Shown here one piece after another: positions 1 to 8,732 of a stretch of DNA of 64,000 nucleotides. A model generated the notes under the pieces. The model saw nothing but the letters and a program-made list of their open reading frames with translations, searched no databases and was not told the DNA's origin. This stretch comes from Lepidodermella squamata (Eukaryota; Gastrotricha). The number at the start of each line of letters is the position of its first letter. The stretch's first letter is position 1. A program made the position numbers and the translations under genes. The DNA lies in contig JBLDXI010000030.1 of the NCBI GenBank assembly GCA_047495785.1, forward strand, positions 1,116,001 to 1,180,000, read 5' to 3'.

Positions 1-1217
1 TCAACCATTTCCGGGTAAAATTCAGTAGATATCATCAACACCGGGCGCTTATCCTGCCATTTCGACACGTAAACCGGGCCGCTTCGGAGCCAGAACAGCT
101 CGTTTGGTTGAAGTTTTCTTGAAATTACGGCTTGAGGATTGCCTTTTCGCTTTGGATTCAAGGTACCTAAAATCAGGAAAGTTGCCATTTTCGTTGTAAA
201 AACTGTGGTTATCTCTGACCTGTTACGAGAACTGCTTTCTCGAATAGGCATCGGGCAAGTTCGACGGAATTATAGAAGTTATCCATGAAAAGCGAGTGAA
301 ATTTGTGCAGAAAATCTCGTATAAGCGCTAAAACCACAGAAGCAGTGTGGCCTTTTTTCGCATCGATGAAGTCTTTGGGCGAGTCAGCACCAGAATAAAC
401 GGCGAATCGCAAAGCCATACTATTTTCAGAGTCGCTCAGCATGTAGATTTTCAACCCCCATCTGTCAAAAAAAGTTGTAAAATAATGAACATTTTTTTCT
501 GAAATTTAAAAAATTTCGAAGCGCGGAAAAAGCGCGGAAAACGTTCAAAAACATGCTTACTTATGCTTTTTGTTCCTAATATATTGACGGAAGCCTAATC
601 GCCCTTTGAAGCCAATCATTTGCTCATCGAGAGACAAATTTTTGCCAGGATTGTACACTCTTTTCATCACGTTGTTGAAATTGTCGATAATCGGTCGAAT
701 CTGGAAAAATATTCGGAAATAAAAAAATAATTTATTATAATTGAAAAAATCCAACCTTCCAGAGCCGATCTCCGACTTCAAGTTCTGACTTTCTGCTATT
801 GTCGACAAAATGCAGGCACGAGAGTATTTGCTGGAAGCGATTTCGGGACATGATATTGCCAAAAGCCGGCGTTTTCAAAAGCCAGCTTTGAGACCAGTAG
901 CTGGCAAGTGTAGGCTTCACGATGATGCCCATCAAAAAACAAATACCAAGGAATTTCAAATATTCGTCAGGCGTAAGGTCTTTCCAGCCAATAATTCTCG
1001 CATTTGGCAGAGTATTATTTGCCAGTTTTTCTTTGGCATATCGGTTGGTTTCTTGGCATATCATGAGAATTATTGCTTGATTGATGAAAAGCTGAAGATA
1101 ACCGAGAGGATTTATTCGCGAAAGAGGCTTTTCAATCAACGCCCGAACACCGCGAAAGGTAAAATCGTTGTGGGGCGCTCGAGTTTGCGTCCATTCGTCA
1201 TCACCTGATGAGGCCAT
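1..1217 (-). CDS. piggyBac-type transposase / PGBD-like protein, 5' part (4 exons, continues past left edge)
   Basis: Exons read from the sequence: 1217-756, 700-561, 461-220 and 166-1 and beyond, with GT-AG introns of 55, 99 and 53 bp. The joined frame is open from the ATG at 1217 to the edge of the window. Family motifs seen in order: an N-terminal helical region, FLGICFLMGI, the first catalytic-Asp motif SLDEQMIGFKGR followed by YIRNKKHKWGLKIYMLSD, the second-Asp motif MDNFYNS, then VTGTLNPKRKGNP and KWQDKRPVLMIST. In DDE/D transposases of the piggyBac superfamily these carry two of the three catalytic aspartates; the third would lie beyond base 1. No terminal repeats or TTAA duplication can be assessed because the left end is missing. 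It could be a young element or a host gene derived from one. The intact frame over three introns argues against a decayed copy in the part visible. Confidence 0.85.
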
Positions 1218-1690
1218 GAGTATTTATTTCTTCAAAATTTCTGCAAATTGAAAATGAATTTTGATGCTATTTTTCGAAGCGCATGACTTCTTGGACTGCG
1301 AATGCCTCGATGCGCATGACTGATTTTTTGCGTGCAAATAGGACTTTCGCCCACAGTCGCCTGCCTATTCATCACGAAATTGCCGCGCCAAATTATGAAC
1401 GAACAAACGGTGACCGCAATTATTCAAAATTTTATTTCCGATGACAAAATTGCGGCAAACAGTAGAAAGCGACCAGGTATTACAAAAATTAGCATGGAAA
1501 ATTACAAATTTACAAATTTTCAAATTTTCAAATTTTCAAATTACATTTATCGATTCTATTCAACACTGTCGTTTTCAAAGAACAAAAATGGGCGCAGAAA
1601 AATTGATAAGAACAGATATATAAAGAATGAACAGAGAGTAACAATATATTTACAGATATATTACAGAAGGCAACGCAGAAGGCAACGCAT
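1218..1690. other. intergenic, AT-rich, no gene seen
   Basis: Between the start of the transposase gene and the stop of the next minus-strand gene. It contains a short run of near-identical TTTCAAATTT units around 1505-1545. Open frames here on the plus strand show no family motif. Confidence 0.5.
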
Positions 1691-2421
1691 TCAAACGTTT
1701 CTTCGCGGGCGACCGCGCCCACGCTTCGGCTGGTTTGCTGGTTGATTCGGCTGCTGGTTCGGCTCGGCTAGGCCACGGAAGACGAACAACTGCGGCGGCG
1801 TGGCAGGACGGATCGGCGCAACAGCAGGAAGCTCGGCATCGGGAAGTTCGACGACTTGCGCTTGAGGTGTCGGGGGTCGAAAAGGCGAGATCGGAGCAGC
1901 CTGAGGTTCGTCAGCAACCTAGAATGATAAAGATATTATTCTATCTACCGATTTCCACGCGGCAATCACTTTACCTCATCAATGAACACCAGCAGCGGCG
2001 TCGGCGGTCGAGGAGGGGGCGGCGGCAATGCCGGTCGCTCAACGTCGGCCGCAGGCGCGGGCGCATCATCGGGTGCAGCTGCAGGCGCATGACCATCTGC
2101 GTTTCCGGCACCCCCGCAACGATTGGCGTTGTAGTGCGGCCTGGCTGGAGGTCGACGCCGGATTAGCACAAGAAGACAGAAGATGGCCAACGCGACGGTC
2201 CACAGCAGAAACGCACTGCCCGCACCGAAACCAGCAGCGAGAGCGATGACAACGAAGTAGTCTTCGGTAGTTGAAGGCGCGTCGGTAGTTGGAAAAGCCG
2301 TAGTCGTTGTCGTAGTCGTAGTTGTGGCTGTTTCGCGGCTGAACAGCGTAGTTGTCGAAGACGACGTATACGAAGCTGGCACCACGCCCTGGTCGGAGTA
2401 TTCTAGGTCATAATGAAACAT
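1691..2421 (-). CDS. single-pass membrane protein with Thr-rich ectodomain, Pro-rich tail and AT-hook-like C-terminus
   Basis: Two exons, 2421-1975 and 1918-1691, joined over a 56-bp GT-AG intron (1919-1974), give about 224 aa. Residues 1-55 are Ser/Thr-rich with a run of nine Thr, as in mucin-like stalks. About 55-88 is one long hydrophobic helix (YFVVIALAAGFGAGSAF onward), followed by IRRRPP, which fits a cytoplasmic positive-inside boundary. The remaining tail is Pro/Ala-rich, has two PPTP-type motifs, and ends KRGRGRPRRNV, which contains the RGRP core of an AT-hook. There is no obvious cleavable signal peptide, so the protein may be type III, or an upstream exon may be missing: TTTTAG directly before the ATG (about 2430) could be an acceptor. 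Family not recognised. Confidence 0.6.
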
Positions 2422-2899
2422 TTTGCTAAAACTTGAGTAGACTTGCGAAAATGAGAATTTTTTCCTTCCTTTTCATCATTATAAAGCTCATATTGCCCTC
2501 TGATGTCGCCGGCGTCTCGGCTCGATTCACTGCTGCGTCGACCTGTCTCGGCTCGTCGTGTGACCGCGACACCATGCTCGGCTTTTTCTGGTGCGGTGAA
2601 TTTGCGAAAGTGCGCCCTAAAATTAGGCGCGCGCTGTAATTACCGGGCGGAACTTGCGCGCGCGGTACCAGCACAAGACGAGGTGTAATTACACGCGCGG
2701 GTGCGCGGCGGGAATTTCGCGCGCTCGAATTTCAAGTGTGCGTGCGGGAGACGTGCCTGGAGATAACAAAAATCCGGAACAATAAAACGATTCAGTTCAA
2801 TAGGCATGAATTATTTCGGAATGTGAAGATAAGTAACAGGAGTGAAACTGAAACATTCAAACAAGAAATTCAAATTCGAAATTTACGAGGGTTTGAATT
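2422..2899. other. divergent intergenic region, GC-rich
   Basis: This region separates the minus-strand membrane-protein gene from the plus-strand gene at 2900 and so should hold both promoters. The part at about 2600-2740 is rich in GCGCGC-type sequence (TTGCGCGCGCGG, TTACACGCGCGG), unlike the AT-rich flanks. No conserved motif recognised. Confidence 0.4.
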
Positions 2900-3886
2900 A
2901 TGTTCGCGTCAATCTTAGTCGCCTATCTCCTTCTTGCGACCTCGTGCTGCCTGGAGATAGAAGAAATCGCACCTACTCAAGTGATGGCCGGCCGGTACTA
3001 CCTCGAGCAGATGAATGCCAAGAACAGTGACTGCTTCAACAACTGGCTGGAAACAGCTCAGAAAAGTTGCAATAACTATCAACTGGGTGCCTGGCAAAAT
3101 CTCGCCCACGCCGCCTTGCGCTGCTGGTTGTCTGCTAAAAATTCTTCAAAAGTTGACAATTGCACATCCGCGCAGCCGCACGAGACTGTTTCACAAGTAG
3201 TTTGCCTGAAAAGGCTGCTTGACCCTGTAGAACTGCTTCAATACGGGTTGTATTTAGGAGAATCCAAAGACATCTGCTCTTTTCTTGTCTTCTTCAAAGA
3301 AGATGCTTCGCCGCTTTTCACACTAGCAAAAAATGTATACGATTCAGCAGTAGATTGCTTTCCTATCGATGGCTTTCTTTTCGATATCATGCTATCGATA
3401 AAAAATTCTACTCTCTTTTGCGCTATAACTTCTCAGTTTCTTCATATCACTGAGCTTGAATCGTCATTCTATCGATACCGATGCTCATTTTTTATTTTTT
3501 TCACTATTGCGCTAACTTTATTTCGCCGCAAACGTTACATTTTTTCCTTGGGCTTTATTGCTCTTCTTGAATTTTCGTTCCGAATTTATCTCCGAACGCG
3601 ACAAGGCTTCGAACTGAAATATTTTATTGGCGAATACCGCATCTCAATCATGCTTCGGTGGATTTTCTTGATTCACTTCTACTACTTCGCCGAAGTGCTG
3701 AGCCCTTTCTGTAATCTCATCAAACGAGTATGGAACATTTGTGATTATGGCACTGTTTACTTGAGCCAATTAGGGCGAGAAATGACCCCAAAGAAAAACG
3801 GCCCCGCTCCAGTAGAGCAGAAAGAACTCACCCCTAACAAAAGAGTGCTGGCAAACAGAAAAAAAACGGGTGAAACGAATAATTAG
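2900..3886 (+). CDS. KAR5/GEX1/Brambleberry-like nuclear-fusion protein (candidate)
   Basis: Single open frame of 328 aa with a hydrophobic signal peptide at 1-18. Six Cys (45, 57, 75, 88, 102, 126) are spaced as in the luminal KAR5 domain: SDCFNNWLETAQKSC, then LAHAALRCWL, a short loop to C88, VVCLKRLL, and YGLYLGESKDICSFL. In that family (yeast Kar5, plant GEX1, fish Brambleberry) this domain acts at the ER/nuclear envelope during nuclear fusion in fertilised or mating cells. Hydrophobic segments follow at about 195-209 and 213-230, with another at about 250-266, then a basic hydrophilic tail. Family C-terminal architecture (membrane segments after a luminal domain) agrees. The assignment rests on Cys spacing and layout read by eye; a different Cys-rich membrane family remains possible. 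Another plus-strand gene follows at 4106. Confidence 0.5.
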   Translation: MFASILVAYLLLATSCCLEIEEIAPTQVMAGRYYLEQMNAKNSDCFNNWLETAQKSCNNYQLGAWQNLAHAALRCWLSAKNSSKVDNCTSAQPHETVSQVVCLKRLLDPVELLQYGLYLGESKDICSFLVFFKEDASPLFTLAKNVYDSAVDCFPIDGFLFDIMLSIKNSTLFCAITSQFLHITELESSFYRYRCSFFIFFTIALTLFRRKRYIFSLGFIALLEFSFRIYLRTRQGFELKYFIGEYRISIMLRWIFLIHFYYFAEVLSPFCNLIKRVWNICDYGTVYLSQLGREMTPKKNGPAPVEQKELTPNKRVLANRKKTGETNN

Positions 3887-4061
3887 TTTCTGAGTGTGCG
3901 CTGTACGATATTCGCATTTTATATCTAATCAATTATAATTACTATTTGATTCCCGCTGCTTTTTTCCGCATACTATCTTCGCCTTTGTTGCTGTTTTCAA
4001 CGTGTATCAGTGGATTTTCCGATTTTCCGCTGTTTCGTTATCGTTCGTTCGCGTTGTTCGC

Positions 4062-4105
4062 AATAAAAAATAATCTTGATTTACATTTTTCTTTTGTTTT
4101 TTTAG
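4062..4105 (+). promoter_or_regulatory. AATAAA followed by splice acceptor abutting an ATG
   Basis: AATAAA at 4062-4067 is a polyadenylation signal candidate for the gene ending at 3886. Thirty-seven bases after it a strong polypyrimidine tract ends in AG at 4104-4105, directly next to the ATG of the following gene. This is either the 3' end of a 5'-UTR intron or a trans-splice acceptor between two genes of an operon. Confidence 0.45.
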
Positions 4106-4928
4106 ATGCAATCTGATAAAAATCCGTTTGGCCGTATCTCTAATTACGTTTTTGATGCGGTCACCAGCTTTAGCGAGCGCCATCAACGTGCGGTGAAAAA
4201 AGCTAACGAGCATTTTTACGGCGCAGGCGATGAAAAAGAAAACGAACCGGTAAAAAATTATTTTATTTTATTTTTTCATTTTTTTTCGTTAATTTTTTTT
4301 ATTTTTTTTATATATTCTTACCATGTGCTAATTGCAGATCGAGCCGGCAGTCCAGAGTGAAAACTACGACGAGGACGACACTTACAACTTCTCCCGTTTC
4401 GCCGCTCAACAAGGTGGCGCTGTTCGCAGTTCAACGCCGCAGAATTCGACGCCGGTCGCTTTCGAGCAATCGAATTCTCCGATTCAAGCAACGAATAACG
4501 AGACCGTGGTGAACAATCGTGCTTCGGTTCGAGCCTTGCCATCCGCGCCAGCCAACGGCAAAGCGCCACCTAGGAAGCGCGAAAAGCGATCGACGGCTGT
4601 GAGTGAAGACGACTCAATTTTTTTTAAATTGGGCGATTATCGCCTTGAAAATGCGCATTTTCAAAAACTGCGTCGTAAATACGCCAAAAAACCTTACAAA
4701 TTCGCGAATGCGCTTGTGCAATTTTTTGAGTCACATCAGAAAACCCCGATATTAGAGGATAAAAATTTCATTGACGACGTAGTCACTTTGACGGTGCAAA
4801 ATTGTCATCTGAATTCTTTGATCAGGACTGCTGTACGTAGAAATATCATCGACTGTCGTTGGCATAAAAAAAAATATGCTGAAAAAAAGCAAGTAAGCAA
4901 ACAAAAAGGTAGGAGCGCAACTATTTAG
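4106..4928 (+). CDS. two-exon basic protein, possible BEN-like C-terminal domain
   Basis: Exons 4106-4249 and 4338-4928 join in phase 0 over an 88-bp intron (GTAAAAAA to ATTGCAG), giving 244 aa. The N-terminal 48 residues are followed by an acidic patch (ENYDEDDTY), a low-complexity Ser/Asn/Gln segment and a basic stretch PPRKREKR that fits a nuclear localisation signal. Residues about 148-235 form a helical, Lys/Arg-rich domain (FFKLGDYRL, KPYKFANALVQFF, RTAVRRNIIDCRW) whose spacing resembles a BEN domain, a DNA/protein-binding module of chromatin factors. That call is weak. The splice acceptor lies immediately before the ATG. No signal peptide or membrane segment. Confidence 0.6.
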
Positions 4929-5353
4929 CGCGCTGGTGAAAAAGCAATCGATATGAATGTTGTTGTTGTTGTTATGATGTTTCGATATAAATCTAACTGT
5001 TTACTTCGTTTTTTTGTTGGTTGTTTTGTGAAGATTCATTCATTCGATTTTTGATCTGTCGTTTTACCTTTTTCATCACCTGTTGATTTGAATAAAATTT
5101 GGGAAAATATGTGAAAGTTGTGTTTTCTGACCCGGCTGTCGAAAAATAATGCATAAATTGTCATCGCCCTTTTCAGCCCGGTACAAGCCGCTGTTTGACG
5201 AGTTGCGCAACACACGCAATGCGCGCATTGATTCGCGCTCTCTCCACGCGTATTTCGTGTTTGCACAAAGGATAAGTAAACAATAGCAAAAGCCGAAAAC
5301 CGAATTTCACCTGCGAAATACAAATAGCTAATGAAAAGGCTTGATTTACTGCA

Positions 5354-5393
5354 GAGAATAAATTCTCGGCCGAGAAAATAAATTCTCGGCCGA
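5354..5393. repeat. 20-bp tandem repeat, two copies
   Basis: Two adjacent 20-bp units differing at one position, each carrying the palindrome TTCTCGGCCGAGAA across the unit junction. Confidence 0.8.
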
Positions 5394-5626
5394 GAAAACG
5401 TCGGCACGGAAAGGGTTAACCGACCAGAAAGCTTTGCGCGAATTCGAATTTGATTTATTAATAAATTTATTAAATTTTTCAACTGGATTGAGAGCGTTTT
5501 CAGGGGCCTAAATCAGCAGGTTAGGTTCTTTTATATTATAGTTAGCTTCTTTAAATCCTCTTTGCAACAATTTTCGTGTAACCCTGCTCAATTCCATTTA
5601 TATTTTGAAATTGTGATCACTCAGAT

Positions 5627-5789
5627 CAGTGCGCGAAGTAGTATGCTCGAGTTGGGGGTACTTTCAGGCATTTTCTGGCCCGAAATTTCCGACCAAATGG
5701 TCCCCCTGTGGTTTTTTTCGGGTTTTCTTGCCGAGACCTTTCGAACTGGGAGTACCGTACTCCCAGTCTTCCCGCTACTTCGCGCACTG
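5627..5789. mobile_element. hAT-like MITE with perfect 8-bp target-site duplication
   Basis: The termini are inverted repeats: CAGTGCGCGAAGTAG at 5627 and CTACTTCGCGCACTG ending at 5789. The flanks are an exact 8-bp direct repeat ACTCAGAT (5619-5626 and 5790-5797). An 8-bp duplication with CA...TG ends is typical of hAT elements. At 163 bp it has no coding capacity. It lies upstream of the first receptor gene. Confidence 0.85.
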
Positions 5790-5797
5790 ACTCAGAT

Positions 5798-6012
5798 CAA
5801 CTTTGATCAACTCAGCCACGTAAACCCAGCGAGAAGAATGTATACTTACTGAGAGATCTCGACTTGCTCACATCCTCAGAAAAGATAAATATTTATTTTG
5901 CAATCGATACCTGCGATTAATGTGGAGATATTATATATATTACATATAGCATTGTCAACAATCTGACACTTCATCGAATTCACGAGTTTCACGCATTGCC
6001 ATAACACGTCTG
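5798..6012 (+). promoter_or_regulatory. upstream region of pLGIC gene 1
   Basis: The block CAATCGATACCTGCGATTAA at 5901-5920 aligns with CAATCGATAACTGGGATCAA upstream of gene 3 and with a similar block upstream of gene 6. The ACAGGAAAT motif found upstream of most other copies is not obvious here. Confidence 0.5.
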
Positions 6013-7245
6013 TTGGAGAACTATTTTAGCTTGAAAAATAAAAGTAGGATAAATGAACGTTTGAACGTTATGATATTAATATACGCCCTGCTCATATTAG
6101 CTAGGCTGGCTTTGATGAAAGCAGCTATATCAGCTGCTGGCAAGTTGCAGGCGAGATTGGCCGAATATTGCCCAGCTGTTCTGTCGAAATGCTTACCTAC
6201 GGATCAAGCCCTTAATCCCAACAGCAGCCGTCCGATTGTCGTCAGGATCACCATGGACCTTCACCGTTTTGTCGGAATTGACGACGTGGAGCAAAAGCTG
6301 TCTCTACTAGCTTATATGTCAATGTATTGGGATCCCCCGTGCCAAGTTCCAAAATGCACAGATTTGCTATCTAAAACTGAGTGCTTGCTGGTACCTAATC
6401 CCGAAGAGCTCTTCTTTCTCCTCCCAGTAATGGATATCTGGACGCCGGGGATGTCTCATTTTACTGCTTACGAGTCGCCTGTTATGGGTCACAAAATTAG
6501 CGATGTGGCCTGGGTCTATCCATTTCTGAATTCTAATGCATTAAACTATTTCATCTACGACCGCTTCGACGTATTCTGCACTTCATTCAGCTACAGTAAA
6601 TTCCCCTTCGATACGCAATCCTGCTCCATGGTTTTTGAATCTGCTGATTTCATTACCGACGTGAAGTTCCATCTTGACTCTTTTGAAATTGATGTATCAG
6701 CTCGGGATGCTTTCATTACAAGCACTGACATCTGGTCGCTTGTCGAGCCGCTCGAGTATAATAGCTATCCATCTTTACAGGCGAAGGGCTCCTATAGTGT
6801 TAACCGAATAAACATGACGCTCCGATTTCGCCGCAAAAGTGGCTACTACGTCTGTAACATTTTCGTGCCTACAATCACACTTTTCATTCTTCAAGTCGTT
6901 TCTCTGATAGCAGAGACTGCTAATAGGGACCAATCAGCGTTTTGCGTCACTGTCGTGCTCTCTTACGTTGTTTTTCTCACCTTGATTTTTGGCATGGTGC
7001 CAAAGACTTCCGATCATGTCTACCTTGTGTACATGGTCGCCACTAAATTTATTGTGGCAGTCCTCATAACAGCCTATACCTGCTTGAGCCCTAGTATCCC
7101 TGAGTCGCTGAAGAATCAGGCTATTAAATTACCTAACTCGCATACCATGTCTATGCCTCGATTTCTAGACCTGGCGATTGCTGTTGCGGCAAGCGGGATT
7201 GTAATTATTATCGATGCAGTTCTGTTCTCGCTGATGTTATCGTGA
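6013..7245 (+). CDS. pLGIC gene 1: nicotinic-receptor-like Cys-loop channel subunit, intact
   Basis: The frame is 410 aa from 6013. The Met at 6070 is the likelier start because a signal peptide (MILIYALLILARLALM) begins there. With 6013 numbering: N-terminal Cys 53 and 60, Cys 110/115/124 in the CxxxxCTDLL...EC segment, loop-A-like IWTP at 142-145, and the Cys-loop C189-C204 containing FPFDTQ. M1 is about 277-300, M2 308-329, M3 335-357, a loop of about 25 residues, and M4 383-407, with the chain ending at 410. Within M2, Leu316 falls at 9' (gate) and Asp306 at -1', as expected for cation selectivity. The Trp that nAChRs carry seven residues after the Cys-loop is Ala211, and there is no vicinal Cys pair in loop C, so acetylcholine is an unlikely ligand. 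AATAAA lies at 7348. Closest visible paralogue: gene 5. Confidence 0.92.
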   Translation: MENYFSLKNKSRINERLNVMILIYALLILARLALMKAAISAAGKLQARLAEYCPAVLSKCLPTDQALNPNSSRPIVVRITMDLHRFVGIDDVEQKLSLLAYMSMYWDPPCQVPKCTDLLSKTECLLVPNPEELFFLLPVMDIWTPGMSHFTAYESPVMGHKISDVAWVYPFLNSNALNYFIYDRFDVFCTSFSYSKFPFDTQSCSMVFESADFITDVKFHLDSFEIDVSARDAFITSTDIWSLVEPLEYNSYPSLQAKGSYSVNRINMTLRFRRKSGYYVCNIFVPTITLFILQVVSLIAETANRDQSAFCVTVVLSYVVFLTLIFGMVPKTSDHVYLVYMVATKFIVAVLITAYTCLSPSIPESLKNQAIKLPNSHTMSMPRFLDLAIAVAASGIVIIIDAVLFSLMLS

Positions 7246-8732
7246 ATCCTATTAGTCGCTTTGGTACATGGTGAATTTTGATCGCTTATCGATACCGATA
7301 CATTTGTAATCCACATGTCGAAGTTATTTTTTTGTTGATCCTCGAACAATAAATCATCGTCATTGAACATGTTCGCTTCTATGGTGTTTGATAGCATGAG
7401 CACTTAATTTTGGAACACATTTCTACATTTCTTCATTCACGGAGAATTTTTTGAGGTTTTGGGCTCCTAGAGTGTTGCCAGCAGCCCCCTCCCATTGCTC
7501 GCCGCTGGTTTTTAAAACTGGTGCTGGTTTTCTTTTGCCAAATATAGCCCGCTTAGTCCGAGAAGTCGACATTTGGGATAGTTTTGAATTTATTTATTCA
7601 TTTTTTATAGCGCATGATGTCAAGTTTTGAAGTTCCACAAGAGAAAAGAAAAGTGCAGCCGCTAGTTTCCGTGCAAAGTTACTTTACTTTGCAATTTGCA
7701 AAGTAACAAATTAAAGTGCCATAGATGGCTATCAAAGCTATTCTCGAGATGCAACTCGAAATGAAACCTTCCCTGGCAACAGTCGAAAGGACTTCTGCTA
7801 TAAAACTACCACTCCGAGCCATTTTCATCTGGAGAAACGTCACTGATGAGGAAACTGCGGCTATTGGCCACACATATACCGCAGCTGCTTTCCTAAGTGT
7901 CCTCATGTTTTGAGGGCTGAGAATAAGGCATAATCGAGTAGATATATTCTTCAAAAATCGCTTCCAGATGGTATAGACAGCCTAGCTCTGACGAGGACTC
8001 ATGTTTTAGGCTATGAAACTATCACATAAATCGAACTTATATTACCATGGCAAAGAGGTATCTTAAAACCAATGAATTAGTGCTGAAAATTCCTATATTG
8101 ACCAAATCCCCTCCAAATTGCGGACAAAGCCTTTTCACAGGATGATGCCATCCATCCTCAAATCCTGTAAAATGCTATTTTCAAAAATAAGAATTTTTCA
8201 TTTAAATCAAGAACAGCCTTTTCGTCATCAATTTTTTTCTGTAGTACCCCATTCTAACGAAAATGTACCTCAAGCGCTCAAGCGAGAGCAAGATTCAAAA
8301 TGATACCAATTTTATTGGACTTCTAACCAACGTTTTTCCATCAACTTTTTTTTACGCGGAAAGGTTACCAGGATTTTACCAGGCAAAAAACATTCAATAG
8401 TTAATAGCCAATTTATTCAATCTTGCCAAATACTGGCCAAAAATAAACATATACCCCTAGGCCAAGTATATGTCGTAAATATGTTAAAAAACCTGCGGCT
8501 CGGCCATTATATGTTCGGTTTTTCAACATATTTCCTCCTCTATGTCCAATATATACACATTTTTATTGTGTATAGTCGAAACGATAGATATCGTTTCTGT
8601 AGTTTGACAAGTGCGCTGATACATATGATCATCCTGAGATTTTCGCATTAAATGCCCTTAAAGGGCCCTAATCCCAGAACATCACTTGAGATGTTTGCTT
8701 TGTGCGTTGTTACTTTCTAACATTTTATTCTA
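7246..8732. other. intergenic spacer between convergent receptor genes 1 and 2
   Basis: It holds the AATAAA of gene 1 (7348-7353) and, near 8723, the AATAAA of gene 2 on the minus strand. The rest is AT-rich without recognised genes; short open frames at 7679-7954 and 8118-8303 have no family motifs. Confidence 0.5.

Noticed and set aside
810-1208. 132-aa plus-strand open frame
   Set aside because: Antisense shadow of the first transposase exon, whose frame carries the recognisable piggyBac motifs.
5036-5482. 148-aa minus-strand open frame
   Set aside because: It runs through a 20-bp tandem repeat and low-complexity sequence, has no family motif, and has no start context or splice structure suggesting a gene.
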